NCBI GenBank assembly: GCA_040756995.1
Contig: JBFLYK010000001.1
Location: 441,956-505,955, forward strand
Direction: 5' to 3'
DNA from: BP-133 sp040756995
GTDB lineage: Bacteria; Actinomycetota; Acidimicrobiia; IMCC26256; BP-133
Length of the DNA stretch: 64,000 nucleotides
In this document: positions 43,149-51,164 of the stretch, one piece after another
Numbering within the stretch: position 1 is the first letter of the stretch
How the letters are laid out: every line of letters starts with the position of its first letter
Translations under genes and position numbers: made by a program
Notes under the pieces: model-generated
What the model was told of the DNA's origin: nothing
Databases searched by the model: none
The model's input: the letters and a program-made list of their open reading frames with translations, nothing else

Positions 43149-43754
43149 CTAGGGGCGGGGGTAGAGGAAGGGTGGGAAGCGGTAGCCGAAGCGGAGCAGG
43201 ACCTTGGCGCCCTTGTCCAGGCCGGGTTGATCGGGCACGTAGAAGCCGAAGGCGTCGGACAGGCGGTCGATCACGTTGAACAGCGTCGCCACGTCGAAGG
43301 CGTGCTCGATGGCCTCGTCGGACAGCCCGGCGGCCCGGGCGGCGGCGATGTCGTCCGGGCCGAGCTCTTCGGGCCGCAGCGTGAACGTCTCGATCAGGGC
43401 CAGCGCCGCCTTCACCTCGGCCCGGACCGGGGCGGTGGCGGGATCGGCGAGGACCGCTTCGACGACGTCTCTTCCCAGCCCGACCGACGCGACCGCGCCG
43501 TGCTGGCCCGTTCAGAAAGGGCACTGGTTGAGCCGCGAGGTGTAGGCGGCGAACAGCTCCCGCTCGGGGACCGACCACGGCGACGGTCCCCGCAGCGCCC
43601 GCTGGAACGCCCGCGACGCCGGCCGGCCGAAGAACTCCGGCCGGTAGAACAGCGTCTTGACGACGTCGGGAGCCCGTCCGGTCACCCGGTCCGTCAGCCT
43701 GACGAACAGGCGGCCCCGGCCGCGGTGGCCGTGATCGAGGGCGGCCAGGCGCAT
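43149..43754 (-). CDS. AhpD-like (carboxymuconolactone decarboxylase-family) selenoprotein with in-frame TGA
   Basis: Reading one frame from ATG 43754 to 43149 gives a 201-residue protein with a single internal TGA (43514-43512) at codon 81. The sequence around it is SRLNQCPF-TGA-TGQHGAVASV: this is the family redox motif CxxCxxxH with the second Cys replaced by TGA, so the TGA probably encodes selenocysteine (C78xxU81xxxH85). Coding character continues without a break for 120 residues past the TGA, including EVKAALALIETFTLRP and a final VLLRFGYRFPPFL. A SECIS-like hairpin begins just after the TGA. ATG 43754 overlaps the preceding stop (TGATG). The protein is probably a thiol/selenol peroxidase-like enzyme; a gene caller would split it into two fragments. 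Confidence 0.87.
43475..43514 (-). promoter_or_regulatory. SECIS-like element for selenocysteine insertion
   Basis: Counting from the base after the TGA on the minus strand, positions 12-17 (CGGCGC) pair with 22-27 (GCGTCG) around a GGTC loop at 18-21, with one G-U pair. An outer CCAGC/GCTGG stem (6-10 with 33-37) closes it. Bacterial SECIS elements carry a GGU in the loop at about 19 bases after the UGA; here it is at 18-20. Confidence 0.75.
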
Positions 43755-44068
43755 CAGGCGCCGCCCATCGCCTGCCGAGCCCGCTCCCGGCGGGACAGGG
43801 CCGCCCCCAGGGCGGTGGCCACCGTGATCTCGAAGATCGCGTCGTCCGACCAGCCCGCCTCGTGCAGCGCCTCGACGTCGGCGTCGGTCACCTTGTAGGC
43901 GTGGCGGCGGACCTTGTCGACATAGCCCGCCGCTTCGGCAGGAACCTCGCCATCGCCGAAGGCGGCGCGGCGCACCGCCGGGGCCAGTGTGCCCGGCCCC
44001 TCGAGAACCGTCCGCCGCAGGGCGCCGATCAGCTCACCGGTGGACGCCGAACGCCGGTGTGAGGCCAA
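43754..44068 (-). CDS. Small carboxymuconolactone decarboxylase-like protein
   Basis: A 104-residue protein starting at TTG 44068, which follows AGGAGGGG by about 6 bases. The C-terminal 60 residues form the AhpD-like helical pattern (AYKVTDADVEALHEAGWSDDAIFEITV, ATALGAALSRRERARQAM), but no CxxC is present. It overlaps the selenoprotein start by one base and probably forms an operon and perhaps a complex with it. The pairing of a CMD-like protein lacking CxxC with a redox-active one is seen in other bacteria. Confidence 0.8.
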   Translation of the reverse strand: MASHRRSASTGELIGALRRTVLEGPGTLAPAVRRAAFGDGEVPAEAAGYVDKVRRHAYKVTDADVEALHEAGWSDDAIFEITVATALGAALSRRERARQAMGGA

Positions 44069-44247
44069 GGATCCCCTCCTGCTGTCAGGCTCCGTCGCCG
44101 CCGCAGTATGGCGCGCCGGCGGCCGTCCCGGCACGAAAAGTGCGGGTGAACCGAACCTGACGCCAACCGGACGATTGGGACGAACCGACAGGATTCCGGG
44201 CGGTGGCGGTCGAACGGTGGGGGTGAAGACCCACGGGAGGCGCGCTG

Positions 44248-46845
44248 ATGAGCGGGACGGTCCGCAGGTTCCGCGCCGGGGCGCTGGCCCTCATACTGCT
44301 GGCGCTGTCGGCCACCATGATCGCCCGGTCGCCCCGCGCCGCGGCGGCCACCCTGCCGGCCGGGTTCACCGAGTCGACGATCGCCCAGGTGCTGGCTCCG
44401 ACGGCCATGGCCTTCGCCCCCGACGGGCGGCTGTTCGTGGCCTCGCAGGGCGGACCGGTCCGGGTGATCAAGGACGGCCGCCTCCTGCCCACGCCGTTCG
44501 TGACCCTCAACGCCGACAACCAGGGGGAGCGGGGCGTGGTCGGCCTGGCCTTCGATCCCCAGTTCGCCCAGAACCGCTGGGTCTACATCACCTACACGGC
44601 CAAGACGCCGACCATCCACCAGCGGGTGAGCCGGTTCACGGCCAACGGTGACGTCGCCGTCCCCGGCAGCGAGCAGGTGATCTTCGACTTCGACCCCCTG
44701 CGGTTCCTCAATCACGTGGCCGGCGCCACCCACTTCGGCCCCGACGGCAAGCTGTACGTCGCCCAGGGCGAGAACGGCATACCCCGGTTCGCCCAGCAGC
44801 TCGACAACCTGTTCGGCAAGATCATCCGGATCAACAAGGACGGGTCGATCCCGACCGACAACCCGTTCTACAACCGCACCACCGGCAAGAACCGGGCCAT
44901 CTGGGCCTACGGCCTGCGCAACCCGTTCACCTTCGCCTTCCAGCCGGGGACGGGCCGGATGTTCATCAACGACGTCGGCCAGGACACCTGGGAGGAGATC
45001 AACGAAGGCGCCCCCGGCGCCAACTACGGCTGGCCGACGACGGAAGGCCCCACCACCGATGCCCGGTTCCGGGCGCCGATCTTCGCCTACCGCCACGGCA
45101 CGACCGCCGACACCGGCTGTTCCATCTCCGGCGGCGCCTTCTACAACCCGGCCTCGGCGACCTTCCCCGCCGCCTACCACGGCGCCTACTTCTTCCCCGA
45201 CTTCTGCCAGGGCTGGATCAAGCGGATCAACCCCGCCACCCGCCAGGTGACCCACTTCGGCGGCGGGTTCGGGAGGATCGTCGACCTCAAGGTCTCCGCC
45301 GACGGCGCCCTCTGGGTCCTCGGCCGCAACGGGTCCAACCGCCTGGCCCCCGTCCGGCGGATCTCCTTCGCCGGCGGCTCCGCCGCCCCGGCCGTCACGG
45401 CCCATCCCGCCGACCAGACGGTGGCCGTCGGACAGGAGGCCGTCTTCTCCGTCAGCGCCTCCGGGTCAGCGCCGCTGGCCTACCAGTGGCAGCGCAACGG
45501 CGCCAACATCGCCGGCGCCACGGCGCCGACGTTCCGCATCGCCTCGGCGACCATGGCCGACCACGGCGACCGGTTCCGGGTGCGGGTCAGCAACCGGGCC
45601 GGCGCCGTGTTCTCCAACGCCGCCACGCTCACCGTCCTCGACAACGCTCCGCCGGTGGCCGCCATCACGCAGCCGACCGCCACCCGCTATCGGGCCGGCC
45701 AGACCTTCACCTACGCCGGCACCGGCACCGACCCCGAGGACGGGGCGCTCCCGGCCTCCGCCTTTACCTGGGAGGTCGCCTTCCACCACGACGACCACAC
45801 CCACCCGTTCGTCCCCCCGACCAGCGGGTCGCGCACCGGGTCGTTCACCATTCCGACCGTCGGGGAGACGTCGGCCAACGTCTGGTACCGCATCCATCTC
45901 ACCGTGCGGGACTCCGCCGGCCTCACCCACCACGTGACCCACGACCTCCGGCCGGAGACGACGACGGTGGAGCTGCGCACCGTGCCGGCCGGGCTGACCC
46001 TCACGCTGGACGGCGCCGTCGCCACCACCCCGTTCACCTTCACCGGCGTCGAGGGCGTCGTACGGGAGATCGGTGCGCCGTCACCGCAGGCGGCGCAGGG
46101 TGGTTCCTGGCGCTTCGCCTCCTGGTCCGACGGCGGCCCGGCTGTCCATGAGATCTCGACGCCCCGCGACCCCGTCACCTTGACCGCCACCTTCGCCGAG
46201 GCCCCCGGCGGCGGCATCAGTTACGTCGCGTCCGCGGCCGACGGTTCGAACGCCGGGCGCAAGGCGATCACGATCGCCCGGCCGGCCGGCACCGTCGCCG
46301 GCGACGTGATGCTGGCCTCGGTCGTCGTCAACGACGACAAGCCGCCGCTGTCCGCTCCCGCCGGGTGGAGGCTGCTCCGGGTGGACGGCATCGCCGCCTC
46401 GCTGCGGCAGGCCATCTTCGTGAAGACGGCCGGCCCGTCCGAGCCGGCCGCCTACACCTGGACCCTTCCCGACTGGCGCCGCCTCGCCGGCGGCATCTCG
46501 ACCTACCGGGGTGTCGACCTCGCCCACCGGATCGCCGCCCACGCCGGCGCCGTCGACACCACCGCCGACACGAGGGTGGACGCCCCTTCGGTCGCCCCGG
46601 CGGTGCCGGGCACGGTGGTGGTGCACTTCGCCGCGGCCCGGAGCGAAGGGACGCTGGCGCCTCCGGCGTTGATGGCCGAACGCTGGGAACGGACGGCGGC
46701 CGTCGCCAACTCGGCCCGGGACGCCCTGGCCTCGTCGTCCGACGGCCTCCATCCCGGCACCGGGCCCACCGGCATCCGCTCGGCCGAGACCAGCCGGCCG
46801 TCGATCCACATCGGCGCCGTCGTCGTCCTCCGTCCCGCCCCCTGA
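44248..46845 (+). CDS. Secreted PQQ-dependent sugar dehydrogenase-like protein with Ig-like and lectin-like domains
   Basis: An 865-residue exported protein. A signal peptide (about 1-34) precedes a six-bladed propeller of the glucose/sorbosone dehydrogenase family (about 38-380: TAMAFAPDGRLFVASQ, NHVAGATHFGPDGKLYVAQGE, AYGLRNPFTFAF, ANYGWPTTEGP). Then come an Ig-like domain (about 385-465, VFSVSASGSAPLAYQWQRNG), a PKD/Big-like domain, and a C-terminal beta domain. It may oxidise sugars outside the cell with PQQ as cofactor. PQQ-synthesis genes are not in the window. GGAGG precedes ATG 44248. Confidence 0.92.
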   Translation: MSGTVRRFRAGALALILLALSATMIARSPRAAAATLPAGFTESTIAQVLAPTAMAFAPDGRLFVASQGGPVRVIKDGRLLPTPFVTLNADNQGERGVVGLAFDPQFAQNRWVYITYTAKTPTIHQRVSRFTANGDVAVPGSEQVIFDFDPLRFLNHVAGATHFGPDGKLYVAQGENGIPRFAQQLDNLFGKIIRINKDGSIPTDNPFYNRTTGKNRAIWAYGLRNPFTFAFQPGTGRMFINDVGQDTWEEINEGAPGANYGWPTTEGPTTDARFRAPIFAYRHGTTADTGCSISGGAFYNPASATFPAAYHGAYFFPDFCQGWIKRINPATRQVTHFGGGFGRIVDLKVSADGALWVLGRNGSNRLAPVRRISFAGGSAAPAVTAHPADQTVAVGQEAVFSVSASGSAPLAYQWQRNGANIAGATAPTFRIASATMADHGDRFRVRVSNRAGAVFSNAATLTVLDNAPPVAAITQPTATRYRAGQTFTYAGTGTDPEDGALPASAFTWEVAFHHDDHTHPFVPPTSGSRTGSFTIPTVGETSANVWYRIHLTVRDSAGLTHHVTHDLRPETTTVELRTVPAGLTLTLDGAVATTPFTFTGVEGVVREIGAPSPQAAQGGSWRFASWSDGGPAVHEISTPRDPVTLTATFAEAPGGGISYVASAADGSNAGRKAITIARPAGTVAGDVMLASVVVNDDKPPLSAPAGWRLLRVDGIAASLRQAIFVKTAGPSEPAAYTWTLPDWRRLAGGISTYRGVDLAHRIAAHAGAVDTTADTRVDAPSVAPAVPGTVVVHFAAARSEGTLAPPALMAERWERTAAVANSARDALASSSDGLHPGTGPTGIRSAETSRPSIHIGAVVVLRPAP

Positions 46846-46914
46846 GCGCTCAGGCCGTGACGTCCCGGGCGGGAAGGACGGTCGACAGCCGCCGGTTGTC
46901 GGTGGCGCCGCCGG

Positions 46915-47301
46915 TCAGCTCCCGCTGCCGTAGGGCCGGGTGAGGATCTCGAGCCAGTGGCCGTCGGGATCGGGGAAGTAGCAGCCCCGCCCGCCGTCGT
47001 TGGTGTTGATCTCCTGGGGCCGGGTGGCGTGGGGGTCGGCCCAGTAGGGGAGCCCCCGCTCCTGGAGCCGCCCGAAGATCTGGTCGAACTCGTCCTCGCT
47101 GACCAGGAAGGCGTAGTGGCGGGGCTCGATCTCCTTGTCCTCACCGACGTCGACGTAGTCGAGCGTCAGAGTGTCGACCTGCACGGCCATGAACGGCCCG
47201 AACGGGAAGGGCTCGGGAAGGCCGAGGACCTCGGAGAGGAACCGCGCCGACTCCTTCTTGTTCCGGGCCGGAATGATCGTGTGGTTGAGCTGGACGGTCA
47301 T
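46915..47301 (-). CDS. VOC-family (glyoxalase/bleomycin-resistance fold) protein
   Basis: A 128-residue protein with the VOC fold: a metal His near the N-terminus (LNHTIIPARNKKESARFL), Tyr/His strand EPRHYAFLV and the C-terminal GCYFPDPDGHWLEIL. It may be a metal-dependent isomerase, dioxygenase or drug-binding protein. A strong AGGAAGGAG site precedes ATG 47301. It is 29 bases downstream of the flavin reductase gene and is probably under the same SoxR promoter. Confidence 0.87.
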   Translation of the reverse strand: MTVQLNHTIIPARNKKESARFLSEVLGLPEPFPFGPFMAVQVDTLTLDYVDVGEDKEIEPRHYAFLVSEDEFDQIFGRLQERGLPYWADPHATRPQEINTNDGGRGCYFPDPDGHWLEILTRPYGSGS

Positions 47302-47330
47302 GGCGCTCTCCTTCCTGACTCCTCGAAGCC

Positions 47331-47900
47331 TCAAGCAGCGTAGGGCCGGGTGGCCCGGGCCGTCCGCAGAGCCGTCGCCCACCAGGCGAGCTGGTCGAGC
47401 ATCGTCTTGGCCGCGGCGCCGGTCCCGGCCGCGTCGAGCGGCTGCCCGGAGGGATCGAACTGCCGCCCGTAGTTGTGGAAGCTGACGGTGTCCCGGATGG
47501 TGACGGCGTGCAGCTCGGCGAACACCTGGCGGAGGTGCTCCACGGCCCGGAGGCCGCCGGACATTCCGCCGTAGGACACGAAGGCCACCGGCTTGGCCTG
47601 CCACTCCCGCCCGCCGAGGTCGATGGCCTGCTTCAGGGCGGCCGGGAAGCTGTGGTTGTACTCCGGGGTCACCACGATGAAGGCGTCGGCCCGGTCGAGC
47701 CGGGCCAGGTAGGCCCGTACGGCGGGGCTGAACCTCTGCGGATACGCCGCGGGCAGGTCCATCTCTGCCAGGTCGATCACGTCGACGTCCATGTCGTCGC
47801 GCTGGGCGGCGTGGTCGGCGATCCACCGGGCCACCGTCGGGCCGAAGCGGCCTTCCCGGGTGCTTCCGATGATGATGGCGACTCGGATGGGGCTGTCCAT
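47331..47900 (-). CDS. NADPH-dependent FMN reductase / NAD(P)H oxidoreductase
   Basis: A 189-residue flavodoxin-like enzyme. FMN phosphate loop IIGSTREGRFGP near the start, then IDLAEMDLPAAYP, the family motif VTPEYNHSFPAALKQAID and SYGGMSGGLRAVEHLR. It reduces FMN or a quinone-like substrate with NAD(P)H. The ATG at 47900 is the first in register with the family. It is the first gene of a two-gene unit transcribed from a SoxR-type promoter and is divergent from soxR, in line with a role in handling redox-cycling compounds. Confidence 0.9.
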   Translation of the reverse strand: MDSPIRVAIIIGSTREGRFGPTVARWIADHAAQRDDMDVDVIDLAEMDLPAAYPQRFSPAVRAYLARLDRADAFIVVTPEYNHSFPAALKQAIDLGGREWQAKPVAFVSYGGMSGGLRAVEHLRQVFAELHAVTIRDTVSFHNYGRQFDPSGQPLDAAGTGAAAKTMLDQLAWWATALRTARATRPYAA

Positions 47901-47940
47901 GACGTGTTTTCTTCCTCCCGATCTCCAAGGGTTCGACGTC

Positions 47941-47973
47941 ACGGTAATTGTTAAAGTTAACTTGAAGTCAAGA
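47941..47973 (-). promoter_or_regulatory. SoxR box with 19-base spacer promoter
   Basis: On the minus strand TTGACT (47971-47966), exactly 19 bases, then TACCGT (47946-47941). The spacer contains a dyad centred on GTTAAC (47956-47961), with AAGTTAACTT as a perfect 10-base core; 14 of 18 bases match the E. coli soxS operator CCTCAAGTTAACTTGAGG. The long spacer is typical of MerR-class promoters, which SoxR untwists when oxidised. It drives the flavin reductase and VOC genes. Confidence 0.75.
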
Positions 47974-47989
47974 CCTTTTGTTCCTTATC

Positions 47990-48460
47990 ATGGCGGCTAT
48001 GGAGGAGGAGCTGACGATCGGCGCCTTGAGCGAGCGGACGGGCGTCGCCCCGTCGGCGTTGCGCTACTACGAGGCCGAGGGCCTCATTCACTCCACCCGC
48101 TCCGGCGGCGGCCAGCGCCGCTTCGCCCGGGAGACGCTCCGGCGGGTCTCGTTCATCCGGGTGGCGCAACAGGTCGGTCTGACGCTGGACGAGATCCGGG
48201 CCGCCCTCGCCTCCCTGCCCGATAACCGCACGCCGACCAAGGCCGACTGGGAGCGGCTGGCCTCCGCCTGGCGGCCCCGCATCGACGCCCAGATCGCCAT
48301 GCTCGAGCGGCTGCGCGACCGGCTGACGGGTTGCATCGGCTGCGGGTGCCTGTCGCTCAAGATCTGCAAGCTCTACAACCCCGGCGACGAGCTGGCCGAC
48401 CGGGGCCCCGGTCCCCACCACATCATCGACGACCTTCCCGGCCGGCCGGCGGCGTCATGA
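47990..48460 (+). CDS. soxR: Redox-sensitive transcriptional activator SoxR
   Basis: A 156-residue MerR-family regulator. The N-terminal winged helix has SALRYYEAEGLIHSTRS; a dimerisation helix follows; the C-terminus carries the [2Fe-2S] motif CIGCGCLSLKIC (C-x2-C-x-C-x5-C), the hallmark of SoxR. Oxidation or nitrosylation of the cluster by redox-cycling compounds activates it. ATG 47990 and ATG 47999 are both possible starts. A SoxR box lies directly upstream in the divergent gap. Its stop overlaps the next gene (ATGA). Confidence 0.94.
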   Translation: MAAMEEELTIGALSERTGVAPSALRYYEAEGLIHSTRSGGGQRRFARETLRRVSFIRVAQQVGLTLDEIRAALASLPDNRTPTKADWERLASAWRPRIDAQIAMLERLRDRLTGCIGCGCLSLKICKLYNPGDELADRGPGPHHIIDDLPGRPAAS

Positions 48461-49617
48461 CGGTTCCGGTGGTCGGGGCCGACGTCGTGCGGTGGTTCCG
48501 GTTCCGGTGCCACCAGCTCGACCGCGATCCGGGGGCCGGCGGAACCGACGGCGACGTCGCCCTGCTCGATTACGGCGTGCAGGACACCGGGCCCGACGGC
48601 GCCGCCTGGGCGCTGGCCATCCGCGGCGGGACCGCGCCGGTCGCCGACCTCGTCTACGCCTGGACGATCCGGGCTGCGCCGCACGCCTACCGGCGGGCCG
48701 ACATCGCCGCCGTCGCCGTGGCCACGGCGCCGTTGTCGGAGGCCGACGCCGGCAAGCGGATCTTCGACGCCATGAAACCCTTGCGGGCCGCCGGCATCCC
48801 GGCGCTGGACGCGCTGCGCACGCTGGCCGGCCACCAGCGCCGGATCGTGCGGACCCCGACCGTCAAGGGCGAGGTTTCCACCCGCTTGACCGAACTCGTC
48901 GACGAGCCGTACCTGCGGTCGTGCCGGCCGTGTAACGCCATCCACGTCTACGAGAACCCGTTCCGCATGGCGGCCCTCCAGGCCGGGCTCGAGCTCGAGC
49001 CGGCCACGTCGCCGCCCGTCCTGCGCCGGATCAAGGGTCTCGAGCCGCCGATGTACCGCCATCTGGGTGACGAGGCGGAACCCCGCTTCGACGTCGTCCG
49101 CAACTACCTGCGCTTCTTCGGCCCGGCCCGGATCCGTGACGCGGCCGAGTTCCTCGACGCCCCTCCGAAGGAGGTCGAGCGGCGCTGGCCGGCCGATGTC
49201 GTCGAAGTCCGCATCGGCGACGTCGGCGACACCTCCGGACGGGCTGCGACGCAGCCCCGCTTCATCCTCGCCGGCGACGTCGACGCCCTCACGGGGGCCG
49301 GGCCGCCGCCCCGGCCCGGGGCGCTGCGCCTGCTCGGTCCCTACGACGCGTTCCTGCAGTTGCGGGACCGGGACGTGCTGGTGCCCGAGCCGGAGCGGCG
49401 CAAGGCGCTCTGGCCCGTCATCGGCAGACCGGGCGCCGTCGTCGCGGGCGGCGACGTGCTGGCGTTGTGGCGCCCCCGTACATCGGCGAACCGCCTCCGG
49501 CTGGCCATCGAGCCGTGGACGCGCCTCACGAAGGGCCAGCGCGCCGCCCTTGAGGAGCAGGCCGAGCTCCTGGCGGCCCACCGTGGTGCCACCCTGGCCG
49601 GGCTCGAGATCAGCTGA
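48457..49617 (+). CDS. Winged-helix DNA-binding protein of the HTH_42 (YcaQ/AlkZ-like) family
   Basis: A 386-residue protein. It contains the winged-helix arrangement of this family: VRNYLRFFGPARIRDAAEFLD (about residue 215), a strand-rich part, GPYDAFLQLRDRDVLVP (about 300) and a last wing with VLALWRPRTSANRLRLAIEPW. Some relatives are DNA glycosylases that unhook crosslinks or alkylated bases. It is coupled to soxR, so it may repair DNA damaged by the same redox-active compounds; this last step is inference. The catalytic motif of the glycosylases is not clear here. Confidence 0.83.
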   Translation: MTVPVVGADVVRWFRFRCHQLDRDPGAGGTDGDVALLDYGVQDTGPDGAAWALAIRGGTAPVADLVYAWTIRAAPHAYRRADIAAVAVATAPLSEADAGKRIFDAMKPLRAAGIPALDALRTLAGHQRRIVRTPTVKGEVSTRLTELVDEPYLRSCRPCNAIHVYENPFRMAALQAGLELEPATSPPVLRRIKGLEPPMYRHLGDEAEPRFDVVRNYLRFFGPARIRDAAEFLDAPPKEVERRWPADVVEVRIGDVGDTSGRAATQPRFILAGDVDALTGAGPPPRPGALRLLGPYDAFLQLRDRDVLVPEPERRKALWPVIGRPGAVVAGGDVLALWRPRTSANRLRLAIEPWTRLTKGQRAALEEQAELLAAHRGATLAGLEIS

Positions 49618-49648
49618 GCCCGGGTCGCCGGGCGCCGGGCCGGTCGCC

Positions 49649-50071
49649 TCAGGTCCCGGCGGGCTGGTCGGCGCCGACCATCCAGGGAGTACCGAAGCGG
49701 TCGGTGACCATGCCCCAGGCGGGGGAGAAGAACGTCTCGATCATCGGCTGGGTCACCGTGCCGCCTTCGGCCAGGGCGTCGAAGACCCGCTTGGCCTCGC
49801 CCACGTCGGGCGTGGAAAAGCTGACCATCATTCCCTGGACCGGGCCGAAGTTGTCGCTCATCGGGTCATCGGACGCCATCAGCATGTGACCGTCGAATGT
49901 CAGGGAGGCGTGCAGGACGTAGTCGGCCTTCTCCGGCGGAAGGGGCGGCTGGTCCGAGGGCGGAGCGTCCTTCATCGTCATGACGAACAGCTCACCGCCG
50001 AAGATCTCCTGGTAGCGGGTGAACGCCTCCCGGCAGTTGCCGCCGAAGAACAGGTAGGGCTGGAAGGGCAT
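49649..50071 (-). CDS. VOC-family protein, PhnB-like
   Basis: A 140-residue protein. It shows the PhnB pattern: LFFGGNCREAFTRYQEIFGGE, a His in VLHASLTFDGHMLMASD, and the late WGMVTDRFGTPWMVG. GAGGAGGA precedes the ATG at 50071. These proteins are metal-binding or structural members of the glyoxalase superfamily with unknown substrates. Confidence 0.9.
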   Translation of the reverse strand: MPFQPYLFFGGNCREAFTRYQEIFGGELFVMTMKDAPPSDQPPLPPEKADYVLHASLTFDGHMLMASDDPMSDNFGPVQGMMVSFSTPDVGEAKRVFDALAEGGTVTQPMIETFFSPAWGMVTDRFGTPWMVGADQPAGT

Positions 50072-50171
50072 CGGTCCTCCTCGTCTCGTGTCCTCAGGTC
50101 TGTGACGTCGCCCGGGACGCGAACTCATCGGCGGCCGATGAGTTTCCCGTCCGTGTAGCGTCAGCGTCCGT

Positions 50172-51164
50172 ATGTCGCCGCTCGAGGAGCTCCGCACCGA
50201 CGGGCGGCTCGGGCCCGAGGGCGCTCGGCTCCTGTACCGGATCGTCCGGACGGTCGTCGTGGGGCACGGCTTCCCGCCGCCGGGGGACCGGGCCGCCTGG
50301 AACGGCGAGGCCGTGGCCGAGACCGCCCACGAGTTCCTGGCCGACGACCGGACGCCGAAGCGGCTGGCCCACCTGCTGGTGCACGCCGTCGACGACGACT
50401 CGTTCACCCGGATCCTGCACCGCATGGTGCTCAACTTCCTGCGTGACGGCGGGCGGCGTACCGAGATCGGGCGGCTCATGCTGCGGCTGCGGGACGTCCT
50501 CGATCGGGGTGACGAGTTCGTGGCCGAGGTCGGTGACCGGTGGCGCCTGGAGAAGCAGCCGGCGACGCCGTCGACCGTGGGGCCGGCGGTCCTCGTCGAG
50601 GCGGCGGCGACCGAGCGCCATGTCGACGTCCCCCGCTGGTCGGCTCAGGCCCGCCGGCGGGCGCCGGCCGCCGACGCCGCCAGCCTCGAGCGCCTCTGCC
50701 GGCGAGTCCTGGAGGCGGCGGCGGGAACGGTGGCCCTCGACCAACTCGCCCAGGCCATCGCACCCCGGCTCGGGCTGACCCCGATGCCGCTGGCCCATCC
50801 GGCCGACGACACCGACCGGTTCGAGAGCATCGCCGGCCCGCAGCACGCCGAGGCCGTCCTCGACAGCCTGCGGGCGGCCGAGATCTTCGCCATCCTCAAC
50901 CGGCGGGAGCGGCTGCTGCTGGCGTCGGCCGGGACGCCGGTCCGGGAGCTGCGGTCCGTGATCGGAGTCGGGCCCAGCCAGGCCGCCGAGCTGCAGGCCC
51001 GCCTGCGGGCCCTCCTGGCCGCCGAGTTGCAAGATGACGAGGGGTACGAAGCCGTGTTCTTCCATCTCGTCGACCAGGCCAAGGCGTGGGCCCGCCAACA
51101 GGAGGAGTATCAGCGGCCGACCGGACAACTGGACGCGATCGAACGTCTGATGAACGCGACATGA
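50172..51164 (+). CDS. Uncharacterised protein with sigma-region-4-like helix-turn-helix, first gene of the Rad50-like operon
   Basis: A 330-residue protein of unknown family. The N-terminal two-thirds is helical (LLYRIVRTVVVGHGFPP; ILHRMVLNFLRDGGRRTEIG; LMLRLRDVLDRGDEFVAEVG). The C-terminal part reads LNRRERLLLASAGTPVRELR then SVIGVGPSQAAELQARLRAL, a pattern like a sigma-factor region 4 or other HTH. Its stop overlaps the next start (ATGA), so the three genes form one translational unit. It may recognise DNA or recruit the complex. Confidence 0.75.
   Translation: MSPLEELRTDGRLGPEGARLLYRIVRTVVVGHGFPPPGDRAAWNGEAVAETAHEFLADDRTPKRLAHLLVHAVDDDSFTRILHRMVLNFLRDGGRRTEIGRLMLRLRDVLDRGDEFVAEVGDRWRLEKQPATPSTVGPAVLVEAAATERHVDVPRWSAQARRRAPAADAASLERLCRRVLEAAAGTVALDQLAQAIAPRLGLTPMPLAHPADDTDRFESIAGPQHAEAVLDSLRAAEIFAILNRRERLLLASAGTPVRELRSVIGVGPSQAAELQARLRALLAAELQDDEGYEAVFFHLVDQAKAWARQQEEYQRPTGQLDAIERLMNAT

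Noticed and set aside
43149..43415. Separate 88-residue protein starting at 43415
   Set aside because: It is in the same frame as, and continuous with, the upstream 80 codons apart from the TGA; together they make a complete AhpD-like protein.
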